A DNA stretch of 13,992 bases from Clostridia bacterium (GTDB taxonomy: Bacteria; Bacillota_A; Clostridia; Oscillospirales; CAG-272): assembly GCA_017936125.1 (NCBI GenBank), contig JAGBGE010000018.1, positions 1 through 13,992 on the forward strand. The letters run 5' to 3'. The notes below the pieces were generated by a model. That model was given only the letters and a program-made list of their open reading frames with translations. It was not told where the DNA came from and did no database searches. A program made the translations under genes and the position numbers. Shown here in pieces: positions 7,174 to 13,992 of the stretch (position 1 is the first letter of the stretch; each line of letters begins with the position of its first letter).

Positions 7174-10100
7174 ATGAAAAATAAAATATTTGGCATTCTG
7201 CTTTCCCTCTCCGTTCTACTGTCTGTTCTATTCACGGCGCTCCTCCCGATAGTAAGCTATGCCGACGAGCAAATTATTTATATCGGCAGCGCGCGAGAAT
7301 TTCTCGATTTTGCGGAAAAATGCTCATTTGACGCTTGGTCAAAGGGTAAAAGCTTTGCGCTTTCAGCTGATATTTCACTGGAGGGAGAGAATTTTTCTCC
7401 TATTCCAAGCTTCAGCGGCACTTTCGACGGTAAGGGATACACGATAAGCGGCGTTAGTATTAGCAACGCATACTCTCCGGCAGGACTTTTCTCGACGCTC
7501 TCTGAGGGCGGTGTCATCACTAACCTAAAGGTTGAGGGTGCTGTCACTCCAGAGGGCGAAGGTAGCTTCGTCGGCGGTATCGTCGGTGACAATTCGGGTA
7601 CTGTGAGCGCATGCGTATTTACGGGCACGGTTATCGGCAAGAGTGACGTCGGCGGTATCGTCGGCATCAATCGCACGGTCGGTACGGTAAAGGATTCCTG
7701 TGCATTTGGCGAAATTATAGGCGACAGCCGCACAGGCGGTATCGCAGGAAGCAACGAGGGACTCATATCCTCATCATTAAACAAGGCAAAGGTAAATACC
7801 ATAAGCGTAACGCCCGAGCTGACGCTCGATGAGCTTAACGTTTCCCTGACGCTCGACATATCCAAGCTCCCTTCTCTGAGCGGTGGCACGGTGAGCGACA
7901 CGGGCGGTATCGCAGGATATTCTACGGGAATTATTATTGGCTGTGAAAATAGCGGTGAGGTCGGCTACAAGCATATCGGCTATAACGTAGGAGGTATTGC
8001 CGGCAGAAGCTCGGGACATCTCGCAAGCAGCAAAAACAGCGGCAACGTTTACGGCCGCAAGGACGTCGGCGGTATCGTCGGACAGATGGAGCCATATATC
8101 AGCTATAATCTATCCGAGGATCTACTCGCATCTCTCAAAGCAGAGCTCGACTCTATGAGTATGCTCATCAACGATGCGGCAAGCTCCGCAGACGAGCAGA
8201 TGCCCGCGCTATCGGAAAGAATCGACAAAATTATCGGACTTCTCGGCGACGCAGGTAATGCGCTTGACGGACTCTTCACGTCGCTTGGCTACTATGCCGA
8301 TGATCTGATATACACGGTTAATCGCACGAGTAATATACTCAGTGAGGTGGTTTCGCAGATTTCTGACGTAACCGCTCCGTTACTCGAGATAAGCGAGAGC
8401 GTTTTCGCATCTCTTGAGAGCCTCGAGGCTGCTATCGAATCGCTCGATGAAGTGTCGAGCTTCGGCAAGGATGCGCTCGCGGATATGCAGCTCGCGATAG
8501 ATGCGGCAGCTCTCGCAGCGGGTAATATCGCAAGCGGCGTGCAGAATATACAAGACGGCATTAAAGCTCTATCCGAAGCGGTCGTTATCAATGACGAGGC
8601 GGCAGTTACCGCGGCACTCACCGATATAACGTCCGGACTGACGGAGCTATCATCGGCGCTCGGAACACTCTCTGGCGCGATGTCGGATATATCCGATGCG
8701 CTTCAAAGCGGAGAGCTGACGGGTGATAAGATTTCTAACGGCTTCGCCGAGCTCTCGAGCGCATTCAGCGCTATGTCCGACGGTATCTCAAAGGTCACCT
8801 CGGGCGTCGAGGCGGTCACGAATAACGCCTCTCTTGATTTTACAAAAATCGGCGACGGTCTTACGCTCATCGGCGACGGACTCGGCGAAACGGCAAATGC
8901 CGCAGAGCATATTGAAGATACCTTGATTTATCTCTCTGATACTATCGAGGATCTCGAGGGACTTTCTGATGCGCTCGACGTCACGGTAGGTCACGCGAAA
9001 ACGGCAATATCGAAGCTCTCCGGCGCTTCGGATAAAATAACCGAGATGCTCACTGCTGTCAACTCGCTCGTTGATTATCTTGACGGAGTCAACCCCGTGC
9101 AAATTCCCCTGCCGAGCAGAAGCATAAAGCTGAATGCAAACAAGCTCTTCTTCGCAATGTCGGATCTGGAAACGGAAATGTCGGGACTGAATGCAGAGCT
9201 TACGGTTATCGGCGGAGATATTACCGATACGGTAAGAAAAATGAACGACTCGTTCTCAAACATATATAACAATATATTCAGTATGATTTACGGTCTTAAC
9301 GAGCTTCCCTCGCTCGATAACGACGTAAGCGAGGATGAAATTGAGAGTATAACGAACGGTAAAATCTTCGCTTCACACAATAGCGGCAGCGTTTACGGCG
9401 ATATTAACGTCGGCGGTATAAGCGGCGCTATGGGGCTCGAATACGCGCTCGACCCCGAGGACGATATGTCGGGTGAGCTATCTATTACGCAGAAGAAGCA
9501 ATATCAGCTCAAGGCGGTTATTCACGAATGCATAAACAATGGCGACGTCACCGCAAAGCGCGATTCTGTCGGCGGTGTGGTCGGCAAGATGGATTTCGGT
9601 ACGGTCTACCTCTCCGAAAGCTACGCTGATATTTCCAGCGAAGCGGGGGGCTATATTGGCGGAATTGCCGGTATAAGCGCAGGCAGAATTTCCGCTTGCT
9701 TCGCCAAGGGCTCTCTCTCGGGCGGTAAATATGTCGGCGGTATCGTCGGCTCCGGTGTCAGCGAGGACCTCTCGGGTGACTCGAGTCTGGTGAAGGACTG
9801 CTACTCTATGGTGAAAATTCTCGCGTATAAGCAGTACGCAGGCGGAATCGCAGGCGCTAACGCAGGCGAATTCTCGGGCAACTACTTCGTATCCGACACT
9901 CTCGCGGGTATTGACCGCGTGAGCTATCAGGGCAAGGCGGAGCCTCTTTCCTATGAGGATCTTGTAAAGAAAAGAAGCATTCCCGACGCATTCTCCCGCT
10001 TCACTCTCGACTTTATCGCAGACGGAGAGGTTATCAGGTCTGTCGATTTCGGCTACGGTGAGTCGTTCGACGAGTCGGTGTTCCCCGAAATTCCCGAAAA

Positions 10101-10647
10101 GGACGGTCATTACGGATACTGGGAGAGTGTATCGCTTGAAAATCTCATTTTCGACACCAAGGTAAGCGTTATATATAAGTCGTACGTCACGGCTATCGGT
10201 AGTGATGACGAGCGCGACGGAAAGCATATCTTCCTCGTCGAAGGCGAGTTCACCGAAGTCGACGAGCTTTCGGCAGAAAGCTATGACAGCTTAGACTCGT
10301 CCTGGCTAAAGGACACGCTTTTCCTCGACTACGACGTGCTGGAATGCTGGAAAGTGAATATCCCAAGCGATGATAACGAGTCGCACAACATTCACTTCCT
10401 ACCTAGCGCCAAGGGATGCAAGGTTTACCTGGTGCAAAACGGCACACCGCTCGAGACAGAGGTAAGCGAGCTAGGCAGCTATCTGACCTTCGATGCTAAC
10501 GGAAATTGCGTTGAAATAATCATTGTCGGCAGCTCGGTAAGGCTGCTCCCTATTCTGCTAATATCCATTGGCGGACTTGCGTTAATTGCAATAATTATAA
10601 CGCTCGCGATTATATTTAAGAGAAGAAAAGCAAAAGTGGAAAAGTAA
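7174..10647 (+). CDS. Membrane-anchored surface protein: GLUG repeats split by a heptad-repeat helical domain
   Basis: A 1157-residue protein. Residues 1-30 are a signal peptide (hydrophobic core, then SYA-DE). Residues 34-305 are a beta-rich domain with six GLUG-type GG[IV][VA]G motifs (about 134, 160, 188, 244, 273, 299). Residues about 310-730 are helical, with Ala/Gly, hydrophobic and Ser/Thr positions repeating every seven residues (clear at 455-470, 481-510 and 523-550). GLUG motifs resume at about 747, 800, 829, 855 and 890. Residues about 943-1003 resemble an InlB-type beta-grasp repeat (DFIADGEVIRSVDFGYGESF). A C-terminal helix (about 1123-1148) followed by KRRKAKVEK anchors it in the membrane with nearly all of the protein outside. 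Its RBS AAGGAGG lies inside the end of the MMPL gene, so the two are co-translated. The partner role with the transporter is inferred from this context; no enzyme motif is visible. Confidence 0.9.
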   Translation: MKNKIFGILLSLSVLLSVLFTALLPIVSYADEQIIYIGSAREFLDFAEKCSFDAWSKGKSFALSADISLEGENFSPIPSFSGTFDGKGYTISGVSISNAYSPAGLFSTLSEGGVITNLKVEGAVTPEGEGSFVGGIVGDNSGTVSACVFTGTVIGKSDVGGIVGINRTVGTVKDSCAFGEIIGDSRTGGIAGSNEGLISSSLNKAKVNTISVTPELTLDELNVSLTLDISKLPSLSGGTVSDTGGIAGYSTGIIIGCENSGEVGYKHIGYNVGGIAGRSSGHLASSKNSGNVYGRKDVGGIVGQMEPYISYNLSEDLLASLKAELDSMSMLINDAASSADEQMPALSERIDKIIGLLGDAGNALDGLFTSLGYYADDLIYTVNRTSNILSEVVSQISDVTAPLLEISESVFASLESLEAAIESLDEVSSFGKDALADMQLAIDAAALAAGNIASGVQNIQDGIKALSEAVVINDEAAVTAALTDITSGLTELSSALGTLSGAMSDISDALQSGELTGDKISNGFAELSSAFSAMSDGISKVTSGVEAVTNNASLDFTKIGDGLTLIGDGLGETANAAEHIEDTLIYLSDTIEDLEGLSDALDVTVGHAKTAISKLSGASDKITEMLTAVNSLVDYLDGVNPVQIPLPSRSIKLNANKLFFAMSDLETEMSGLNAELTVIGGDITDTVRKMNDSFSNIYNNIFSMIYGLNELPSLDNDVSEDEIESITNGKIFASHNSGSVYGDINVGGISGAMGLEYALDPEDDMSGELSITQKKQYQLKAVIHECINNGDVTAKRDSVGGVVGKMDFGTVYLSESYADISSEAGGYIGGIAGISAGRISACFAKGSLSGGKYVGGIVGSGVSEDLSGDSSLVKDCYSMVKILAYKQYAGGIAGANAGEFSGNYFVSDTLAGIDRVSYQGKAEPLSYEDLVKKRSIPDAFSRFTLDFIADGEVIRSVDFGYGESFDESVFPEIPEKDGHYGYWESVSLENLIFDTKVSVIYKSYVTAIGSDDERDGKHIFLVEGEFTEVDELSAESYDSLDSSWLKDTLFLDYDVLECWKVNIPSDDNESHNIHFLPSAKGCKVYLVQNGTPLETEVSELGSYLTFDANGNCVEIIIVGSSVRLLPILLISIGGLALIAIIITLAIIFKRRKAKVEK
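7570..9749 (+). repeat. Exact 17-base repeats encoding GLUG motifs
   Basis: GTCGGCGGTATCGTCGG occurs identically at 7570-7586, 7648-7664, 8065-8081 and 9733-9749, each encoding V-G-G-I-V-G. Shared synonymous codons suggest recent duplication or gene conversion, or simply codon bias. One copy lies beyond the long helical insertion, so the second GLUG block belongs to the same repeat family. Confidence 0.8.
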
Positions 10648-10650
10648 AAA

Positions 10651-10688
10651 TAAAAAAGGCAGAGCAACCATTTTAGGAAGCTCTGCCT
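10651..10688 (-). terminator. Intrinsic terminator of the GH39-like gene
   Basis: On the minus strand AGGCAGAGC (10688-10680) pairs with GCTCTGCCT (10665-10657) across a 14-base loop, followed by a run of T (10657-10652). The plus strand has no T-run after the hairpin, so the GLUG operon ends at a weaker or different terminator. Confidence 0.82.
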
Positions 10689-10720
10689 AAACATTTAATT
10701 AAAACGAAGCGATAATAAAA

Positions 10721-12067
10721 TCAGAAAAATGATACGCTGTATATTTCGCCGGGCTTCAGGGGTAATAGAGCTCTGCCCGCGGCGATTGAAATATCCTTCG
10801 AGCGATATACAGTTCCCTTGCCTCTGGTGCCACCGGGAACTATCCTCGATATGCGGCAAAACTCGAAGGCAGCGCCCTGGAGAACAAGCTCAAGCTTGCC
10901 CTCAAATCTCCTGGTCACAAGAAGCAGCTCCGCGGTATTGCCATCCGTCGCGCCGAGAGCATACAGCTCCTTACGAGTGTCGTCACCCGTATCCACCTGC
11001 GTACCGAGCTTATAGAGCCGCGAATACGCGCACATAACCTGAAACGCGGCATAACGGTGAGCGCTCGTGTGATCATCCATTGAAAAGAGCGCGTTGGCTC
11101 TCGAATAGGCATCGGCAGTCGAGTACATCATCATATCGGCAGAGTTCTTCTGCCCTAAAATAAGTGCCACTCCCAGCTCTGACGCCGTGCTTTCACGAAG
11201 CGCGGGAGGCGTGCCGCCTCTGTCTAGCGTGTTATATTCGCAGATGATGCTGCGCGTGCGACGCAGACCTGCGATGTCGAGATAATTTCGCGCGTATTGG
11301 CTGTGGGTAGCAATTTCATCGGGGTTCGCGGTGTAGCATGCCCAGGTAAAGAAATCGAGAGGTGCCGCAGTTGCTTCGGCAGTAATATAGGCGAAAAAGC
11401 GCTGCATAAACGGTATGTAGCTCTTCATTTCCTCGCTCGCATCAAGTCGGTTGAGCGCATAGAAGCCGCGCGCGCCGTACGCGCCTATTTTAATCTTCGG
11501 GAAGCGCTCGCGCAAATAATTGGCGGTCACGCGATAGAGCTCGAAATACTCTCGCATATCACCCGAAAATCCCTCGGGAGAGTCTGGTGAGGACCAGATT
11601 TCAAAGTATTTTATTCCGAGCTTAAAGCCGTTCGCCCAGCCCTCGTTGTAATGCATTATTATATGCTCGCAAATTCTCGCCCATTTCTCCATATCTCGAG
11701 GAGATTTCGCATAGAGCTTCCTCGCGTAAGGCTCGGCGCACTCGCCAAGACGGTAGAAGATTTCTGCCCCTACCTCACGGATAGTCTGAAGATATAGGTC
11801 CGTGGGCAAAAAGTTATATGATTCCTCGAGTGTTTCATCAGCGTCGAAGTCGGGAAAAATCGCGTGAATATTCACGTACTGATTATGCCCATACTCGCCC
11901 ACCGAGCCTACCGTGCGAACAACGGGTGTTCCCATCTCCAAAAACTCGTCGGAGAAGTCGAAAGGCAGAGAGTATCCACCCGAGCGAGGACCGCCGTTGA
12001 TGCCGTGCATCGGCTTTATTTTTCCGCATTTTTTAGAAAAATCTATTCTTAATTCCTTTTTTTCCAT
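10721..12067 (-). CDS. GH39-like clan GH-A glycosidase homologue, acid/base residue replaced
   Basis: A 448-residue cytoplasmic protein (no signal peptide) resembling family 39 beta-xylosidase-type hydrolases. The N-terminus KIKPMHGINGGP is the family's first strand, then FYRLGECAEPY, the conserved KWARICEHIIMHYNEGW helix, and the strand-4 motif KYFEIWSSPD (about 153-162). SIICEYNT (Glu277) fits the nucleophile strand normally written EWNT. A C-terminal beta-sandwich (about 350-448) completes the fold. The oddity is that residues 159-160 are Ser-Ser where active enzymes have Asn-Glu (WNEP), so the usual acid/base catalyst is absent. It may be an inactive homologue, a binding protein, or an enzyme with an altered mechanism. 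The start ATG is preceded by AAGGA (10 bases); it has its own promoter and terminator and no sugar transporter beside it. Confidence 0.8.
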   Translation of the reverse strand: MEKKELRIDFSKKCGKIKPMHGINGGPRSGGYSLPFDFSDEFLEMGTPVVRTVGSVGEYGHNQYVNIHAIFPDFDADETLEESYNFLPTDLYLQTIREVGAEIFYRLGECAEPYARKLYAKSPRDMEKWARICEHIIMHYNEGWANGFKLGIKYFEIWSSPDSPEGFSGDMREYFELYRVTANYLRERFPKIKIGAYGARGFYALNRLDASEEMKSYIPFMQRFFAYITAEATAAPLDFFTWACYTANPDEIATHSQYARNYLDIAGLRRTRSIICEYNTLDRGGTPPALRESTASELGVALILGQKNSADMMMYSTADAYSRANALFSMDDHTSAHRYAAFQVMCAYSRLYKLGTQVDTGDDTRKELYALGATDGNTAELLLVTRRFEGKLELVLQGAAFEFCRISRIVPGGTRGKGTVYRSKDISIAAGRALLPLKPGEIYSVSFF

Positions 12068-12097
12068 AGCTTTACTGTCCTTCTGTTTTCTCTATAT

Positions 12098-12126
12098 ATT
12101 TTATCAACTTTCTCTCTGCTTGTCAA
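12098..12126 (-). promoter_or_regulatory. Promoter of the GH39-like gene
   Basis: Minus strand: TTGACA (12126-12121), 17 bases, TAAAAT (12103-12098). Transcription would start near 12091, about 24 bases before the ATG at 12067. The -35 is a perfect match and the -10 differs at one base. Confidence 0.82.
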
Positions 12127-12167
12127 GGCATTTCAGCTCTTGTTTTTTCACCTTTTTTCATAGGCTA

Positions 12168-12196
12168 TTGACAAAATAAAACAAAATAGTTATAAT
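12168..12196 (+). promoter_or_regulatory. Consensus promoter of the lipoprotein gene
   Basis: TTGACA (12168-12173), 17 bases, TATAAT (12191-12196): a perfect sigma-70/sigma-A consensus. The start of transcription would be near 12203, with a leader of about 28 bases before the GTG at 12231. It is back-to-back with the GH39-like promoter. Confidence 0.88.
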
Positions 12197-12230
12197 AAAT
12201 CCATAGTTATTAGTATTTTAGGAGAACATC

Positions 12231-12761
12231 GTGATTTACCATAGAATTGTTGCACTGCTGCTCTTGCTTTCAATTTTACTCTCATTATTTTCCTGCGGGA
12301 AGGATGAGAAGGAAGATTTCGTACATAAGGACGGCACAGAGGACGTAACCGACGATACACCTAACCCCGAACCGGAAACAACTAATCCTATATTCGTATA
12401 TAGCACCAGCTCTAAAACTCTGCACCGCGAGAGCTGCTATCACGCAGTGGCGATAGACGAGCTTTACAAAAAGACCTACGACGGTGATGCTACACTTCTT
12501 ATTGAGAAGGGATTTTCCTTCTGCGCTCTTTGCTGCCCCGAGGAAAGCGAGCTGTATAACGAAAAAGACGATGAAACGATAGATAACGGAATCAGTCCTG
12601 AGGATGCTTCCTACGTCATAAATATCGGAAGCGGAAAATTCCACGAGCCTGAATGCAGATATGCCACGGAAATGAACCCGGAGAATAGACTCTATACAGA
12701 TCTTTCAAAGGACGAGCTTATTATGAACGGCTACTCGCCCTGCAAGACCTGTAATCCATAA
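12231..12761 (+). CDS. Lipoprotein with two tandem Ada-like zinc-binding domains
   Basis: A 176-residue protein. A hydrophobic signal segment ends in a lipobox, LFSC, with lipidation expected at Cys22, so the mature protein sits on the outer face of the membrane. A Glu/Asp/Thr/Pro-rich linker (about 23-53) follows. Two related domains come next: about 55-102 with H65, C69, C98 and C101, and about 128-176 with H138, C142, C171 and C174. The pattern H-x3-C ... C-x2-C, with FHEPEC and GYSPCKTCNP in the second copy, matches the Ada-like metal-binding module often found at the C-terminus of secreted bacterial nucleases and metallo-hydrolases. No catalytic domain is present, so function is unknown. 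The start is GTG at 12231, with AGGAG 6 bases upstream. Confidence 0.88.
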   Translation: MIYHRIVALLLLLSILLSLFSCGKDEKEDFVHKDGTEDVTDDTPNPEPETTNPIFVYSTSSKTLHRESCYHAVAIDELYKKTYDGDATLLIEKGFSFCALCCPEESELYNEKDDETIDNGISPEDASYVINIGSGKFHEPECRYATEMNPENRLYTDLSKDELIMNGYSPCKTCNP

Positions 12762-12763
12762 TT

Positions 12764-12810
12764 AAAAACACGGTCCACCCACGTTGCTTCGTGCGGTAGA
12801 CCGTGTTTTT
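12764..12810. terminator. Bidirectional intrinsic terminator
   Basis: AAAAACACGGTC (12764-12775) pairs with GACCGTGTTTTT (12799-12810), a 12-bp stem. The 23-base loop can fold further through CACG/CGTG and ACC/GGT pairings. A/T flanks give U-tracts on both strands, ending the lipoprotein transcript and the convergent guanylate kinase-like transcript. Confidence 0.92.
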
Positions 12811-12830
12811 GCGTTTCTTTAGCGCTTTAT

Positions 12831-13487
12831 TTAGATTTTATCAGCCGCAGCTGCTACAAGCGCATTTGCGATTGATTTTGTTTCTGCCTCGTTTTTTGCC
12901 GCGCCTTTTGCAAAATTCGCATAAACGGCAAAAATATTTTCCGCGCATTCCTCAACCGTATCGGCGTTTTTTACGAAGCGGTAAATGAATGATTCATACT
13001 CATTCATTCTCGAATAATCGAGAATATTCTGCCTGGTACGCGAGTCGTAACGGCGCTGATCCTCGGCGCTCGTATTATCACTGATATAACGGGCGCGAAG
13101 GCGCTTCTCCATCACGTCGAGATCATCGTAGAGATACACGGTACAGGGTGATATACCATCAGCCTTGTAAAGCGAATTCGCACCGTTGAGATCAAGGATC
13201 AAAAGTGGAACCTTTCCCTCGCTAGTGATTCTGTCTATCTCCCATCTCGGAGTACCGTAAAGGTGTCCTGCATACTCGGTGTACTCAAGCACTCCGCCTG
13301 TCTTGATGTGATGCTCAAACTCCTCGCGGCTGATGTATATATACTCGTTGCCGAAGGAATCGTCGCGCATCTCTCTCGTCGTTACCGAGCGGACAAGCTC
13401 GTAGCCGGGATTCGCCTTGAGCATTGCGTGGCCCACGGTGGTCTTGCCAACCGCGGAGGGGCCTACTAAAATTACTACCTTCTTCAT
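12831..13487 (-). CDS. Guanylate kinase-like protein
   Basis: A 218-residue protein with the guanylate kinase fold: P-loop VGPSAVGKTT (Lys15), the GMP-binding segment SVTTREMR (Ser34, Arg38, Arg41), Tyr49, LEYTEYAGHLYGTP (Glu68, Tyr77) and LILDLNGA (Asp99). These cover the residues that bind GMP in yeast guanylate kinase, so activity (GMP + ATP to GDP + ADP) is plausible. The central region is more divergent than a housekeeping Gmk, and the C-terminus carries an Ala-rich tail of about 25 residues, so it may be a second, specialised paralogue. The ATG at 13487 is preferred over a GTG at 13517, which would overlap serS by 29 bases and has no clear RBS. It starts one base after the serS stop with no strong RBS, suggesting translational coupling. 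Confidence 0.87.
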   Translation of the reverse strand: MKKVVILVGPSAVGKTTVGHAMLKANPGYELVRSVTTREMRDDSFGNEYIYISREEFEHHIKTGGVLEYTEYAGHLYGTPRWEIDRITSEGKVPLLILDLNGANSLYKADGISPCTVYLYDDLDVMEKRLRARYISDNTSAEDQRRYDSRTRQNILDYSRMNEYESFIYRFVKNADTVEECAENIFAVYANFAKGAAKNEAETKSIANALVAAAADKI

Positions 13488-13488
13488 C

Positions 13489-13992
13489 TTAGTTCTTGGG
13501 AATAAGCTTCTCGACACCGCCCATATAAGGACGAAGGGCTACGGGAATATTCACGCTGCCATCGGCGTTGAGGTTGTTCTCAAGGAATGCGATAAGCATT
13601 CTGGGGGGAGCAACAACGGTGTTGTTAAGAGTGTGAGCAAGGTAAGTACCGCTCTCGCCCTTAACACGAATCTTAAGACGGCGAGCCTGCGCGTCACCGA
13701 GGTTGGAGCAAGAGCCTACCTCAAAGTACTTCTGCTGTCTGGGAGACCAAGCCTCGACGTCAACCGACTTAACCTTGAGGTCCGCAAGGTCACCCGAGCA
13801 GCACTCGAGAGTTCTTACGGGAATATCAAGGGTGCGGAACATATCAACGGTGTTCTTCCAGAGCTTGTCAAACCACATAGGCGAATCCTCGGGCTTGCAG
13901 ACAACAATCATCTCCTGCTTCTCGAACTGGTGGATTCGATAAACGCCTCTCTCCTCGATGCCGTGAGCGCCCTTCTCCTTGCGGAAGCAGGG
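13489..13992 (-). CDS. serS: Seryl-tRNA synthetase, C-terminal part (runs off right edge)
   Basis: Reverse-strand translation gives about 167 residues open to the window edge. It begins in class II motif 2 (CFRKEKGAHGIEERGVYRIHQFEKQEM), continues with the SerRS segment YFEVGSCSNLGDAQARRLKIR and reaches motif 3 (HTLNNTVVAPPRMLIAFLENN), whose Arg binds ATP. It ends RPYMGGVEKLIPKN. The enzyme charges tRNA-Ser with serine in the cytosol. The N-terminal tRNA-binding coiled coil and motif 1 lie outside the window. Motif 3 reads NNTVVAPPR instead of the commoner glycine-rich version, a variant I believe also occurs in other clostridial sequences. Confidence 0.95.
   Translation of the reverse strand, partial: PCFRKEKGAHGIEERGVYRIHQFEKQEMIVVCKPEDSPMWFDKLWKNTVDMFRTLDIPVRTLECCSGDLADLKVKSVDVEAWSPRQQKYFEVGSCSNLGDAQARRLKIRVKGESGTYLAHTLNNTVVAPPRMLIAFLENNLNADGSVNIPVALRPYMGGVEKLIPKN

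Noticed and set aside
7278..7901. Antisense open frame of 207 codons inside the GLUG gene
   Set aside because: It arises from repetitive codon usage opposite the GLUG repeats, with no RBS and no recognisable protein.
7570..9749. Possible CRISPR or tandem DNA repeat array from the recurring 17-base unit
   Set aside because: Spacing is irregular (78 to over 1600 bases), and every copy is in frame and encodes the GLUG motif; these are protein repeats.
9478..10227. Antisense open frame of 249 codons inside the GLUG gene
   Set aside because: It is opposite conserved GLUG and beta-domain sequence; the length reflects codon bias rather than a real gene.
13488..13517. GTG start for the guanylate kinase-like gene overlapping serS
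   Set aside because: The extra ten residues are antisense to nothing but overlap the serS C-terminus in another frame, precede the family N-terminus and lack an RBS.

Overview
The window looks like a chromosomal stretch from a low-to-mid GC Gram-positive anaerobe, most likely a gut-type member of the class Clostridia (Bacillota). This is inferred from strong AGGAG-type ribosome binding sites, AT-rich spacers with near-consensus sigma-70/sigma-A promoters, a Gram-positive style lipoprotein signal, a TetR/MMPL transporter locus and protein families common in Clostridia. I cannot name the genus. No phage, insertion sequence, CRISPR array, tRNA or rRNA is visible, and no gap between genes exceeds about 190 bp.

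Left part (1-4054). The N-terminal part of an NADP-type glutamate dehydrogenase (gdhA, minus strand) runs off the left edge and has a clear promoter. A plus-strand Wzx-like polysaccharide flippase follows, with no glycosyltransferase next to it. It converges on a minus-strand two-helix membrane protein of unknown function across a shared hairpin terminator. A small charged orphan protein (minus) comes next, then a divergently transcribed YhcC-family radical SAM protein (plus), which ends inside a bidirectional terminator.

Centre (4052-10647). This is the most interesting part: a divergently transcribed TetR-family regulator (minus) and a two-gene operon (plus). The operon encodes an 808-residue MMPL/RND transporter and, one base after its stop, a 1157-residue membrane-anchored surface protein. 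In that surface protein a GLUG-repeat beta-rich domain is interrupted by about 440 residues of helical heptad-repeat sequence. TetR + MMPL is a familiar efflux/lipid-export arrangement. The GLUG/heptad partner suggests a dedicated extracytoplasmic subunit. The divergent promoters share a palindromic -10 region, and an inverted repeat lies directly against the tetR ribosome binding site.

Right part (10651-13992). A minus-strand GH39-like clan GH-A protein has WSSPD where such enzymes normally have WNEPD, so the usual acid/base glutamate is missing. It diverges from a consensus-promoter lipoprotein gene with two tandem Ada-like Cys/His (probable zinc) domains. After a bidirectional terminator come a guanylate kinase-like gene and, upstream of it on the same strand, the C-terminal half of seryl-tRNA synthetase (serS), which runs off the right edge. 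The kinase start lies one base after the serS stop.
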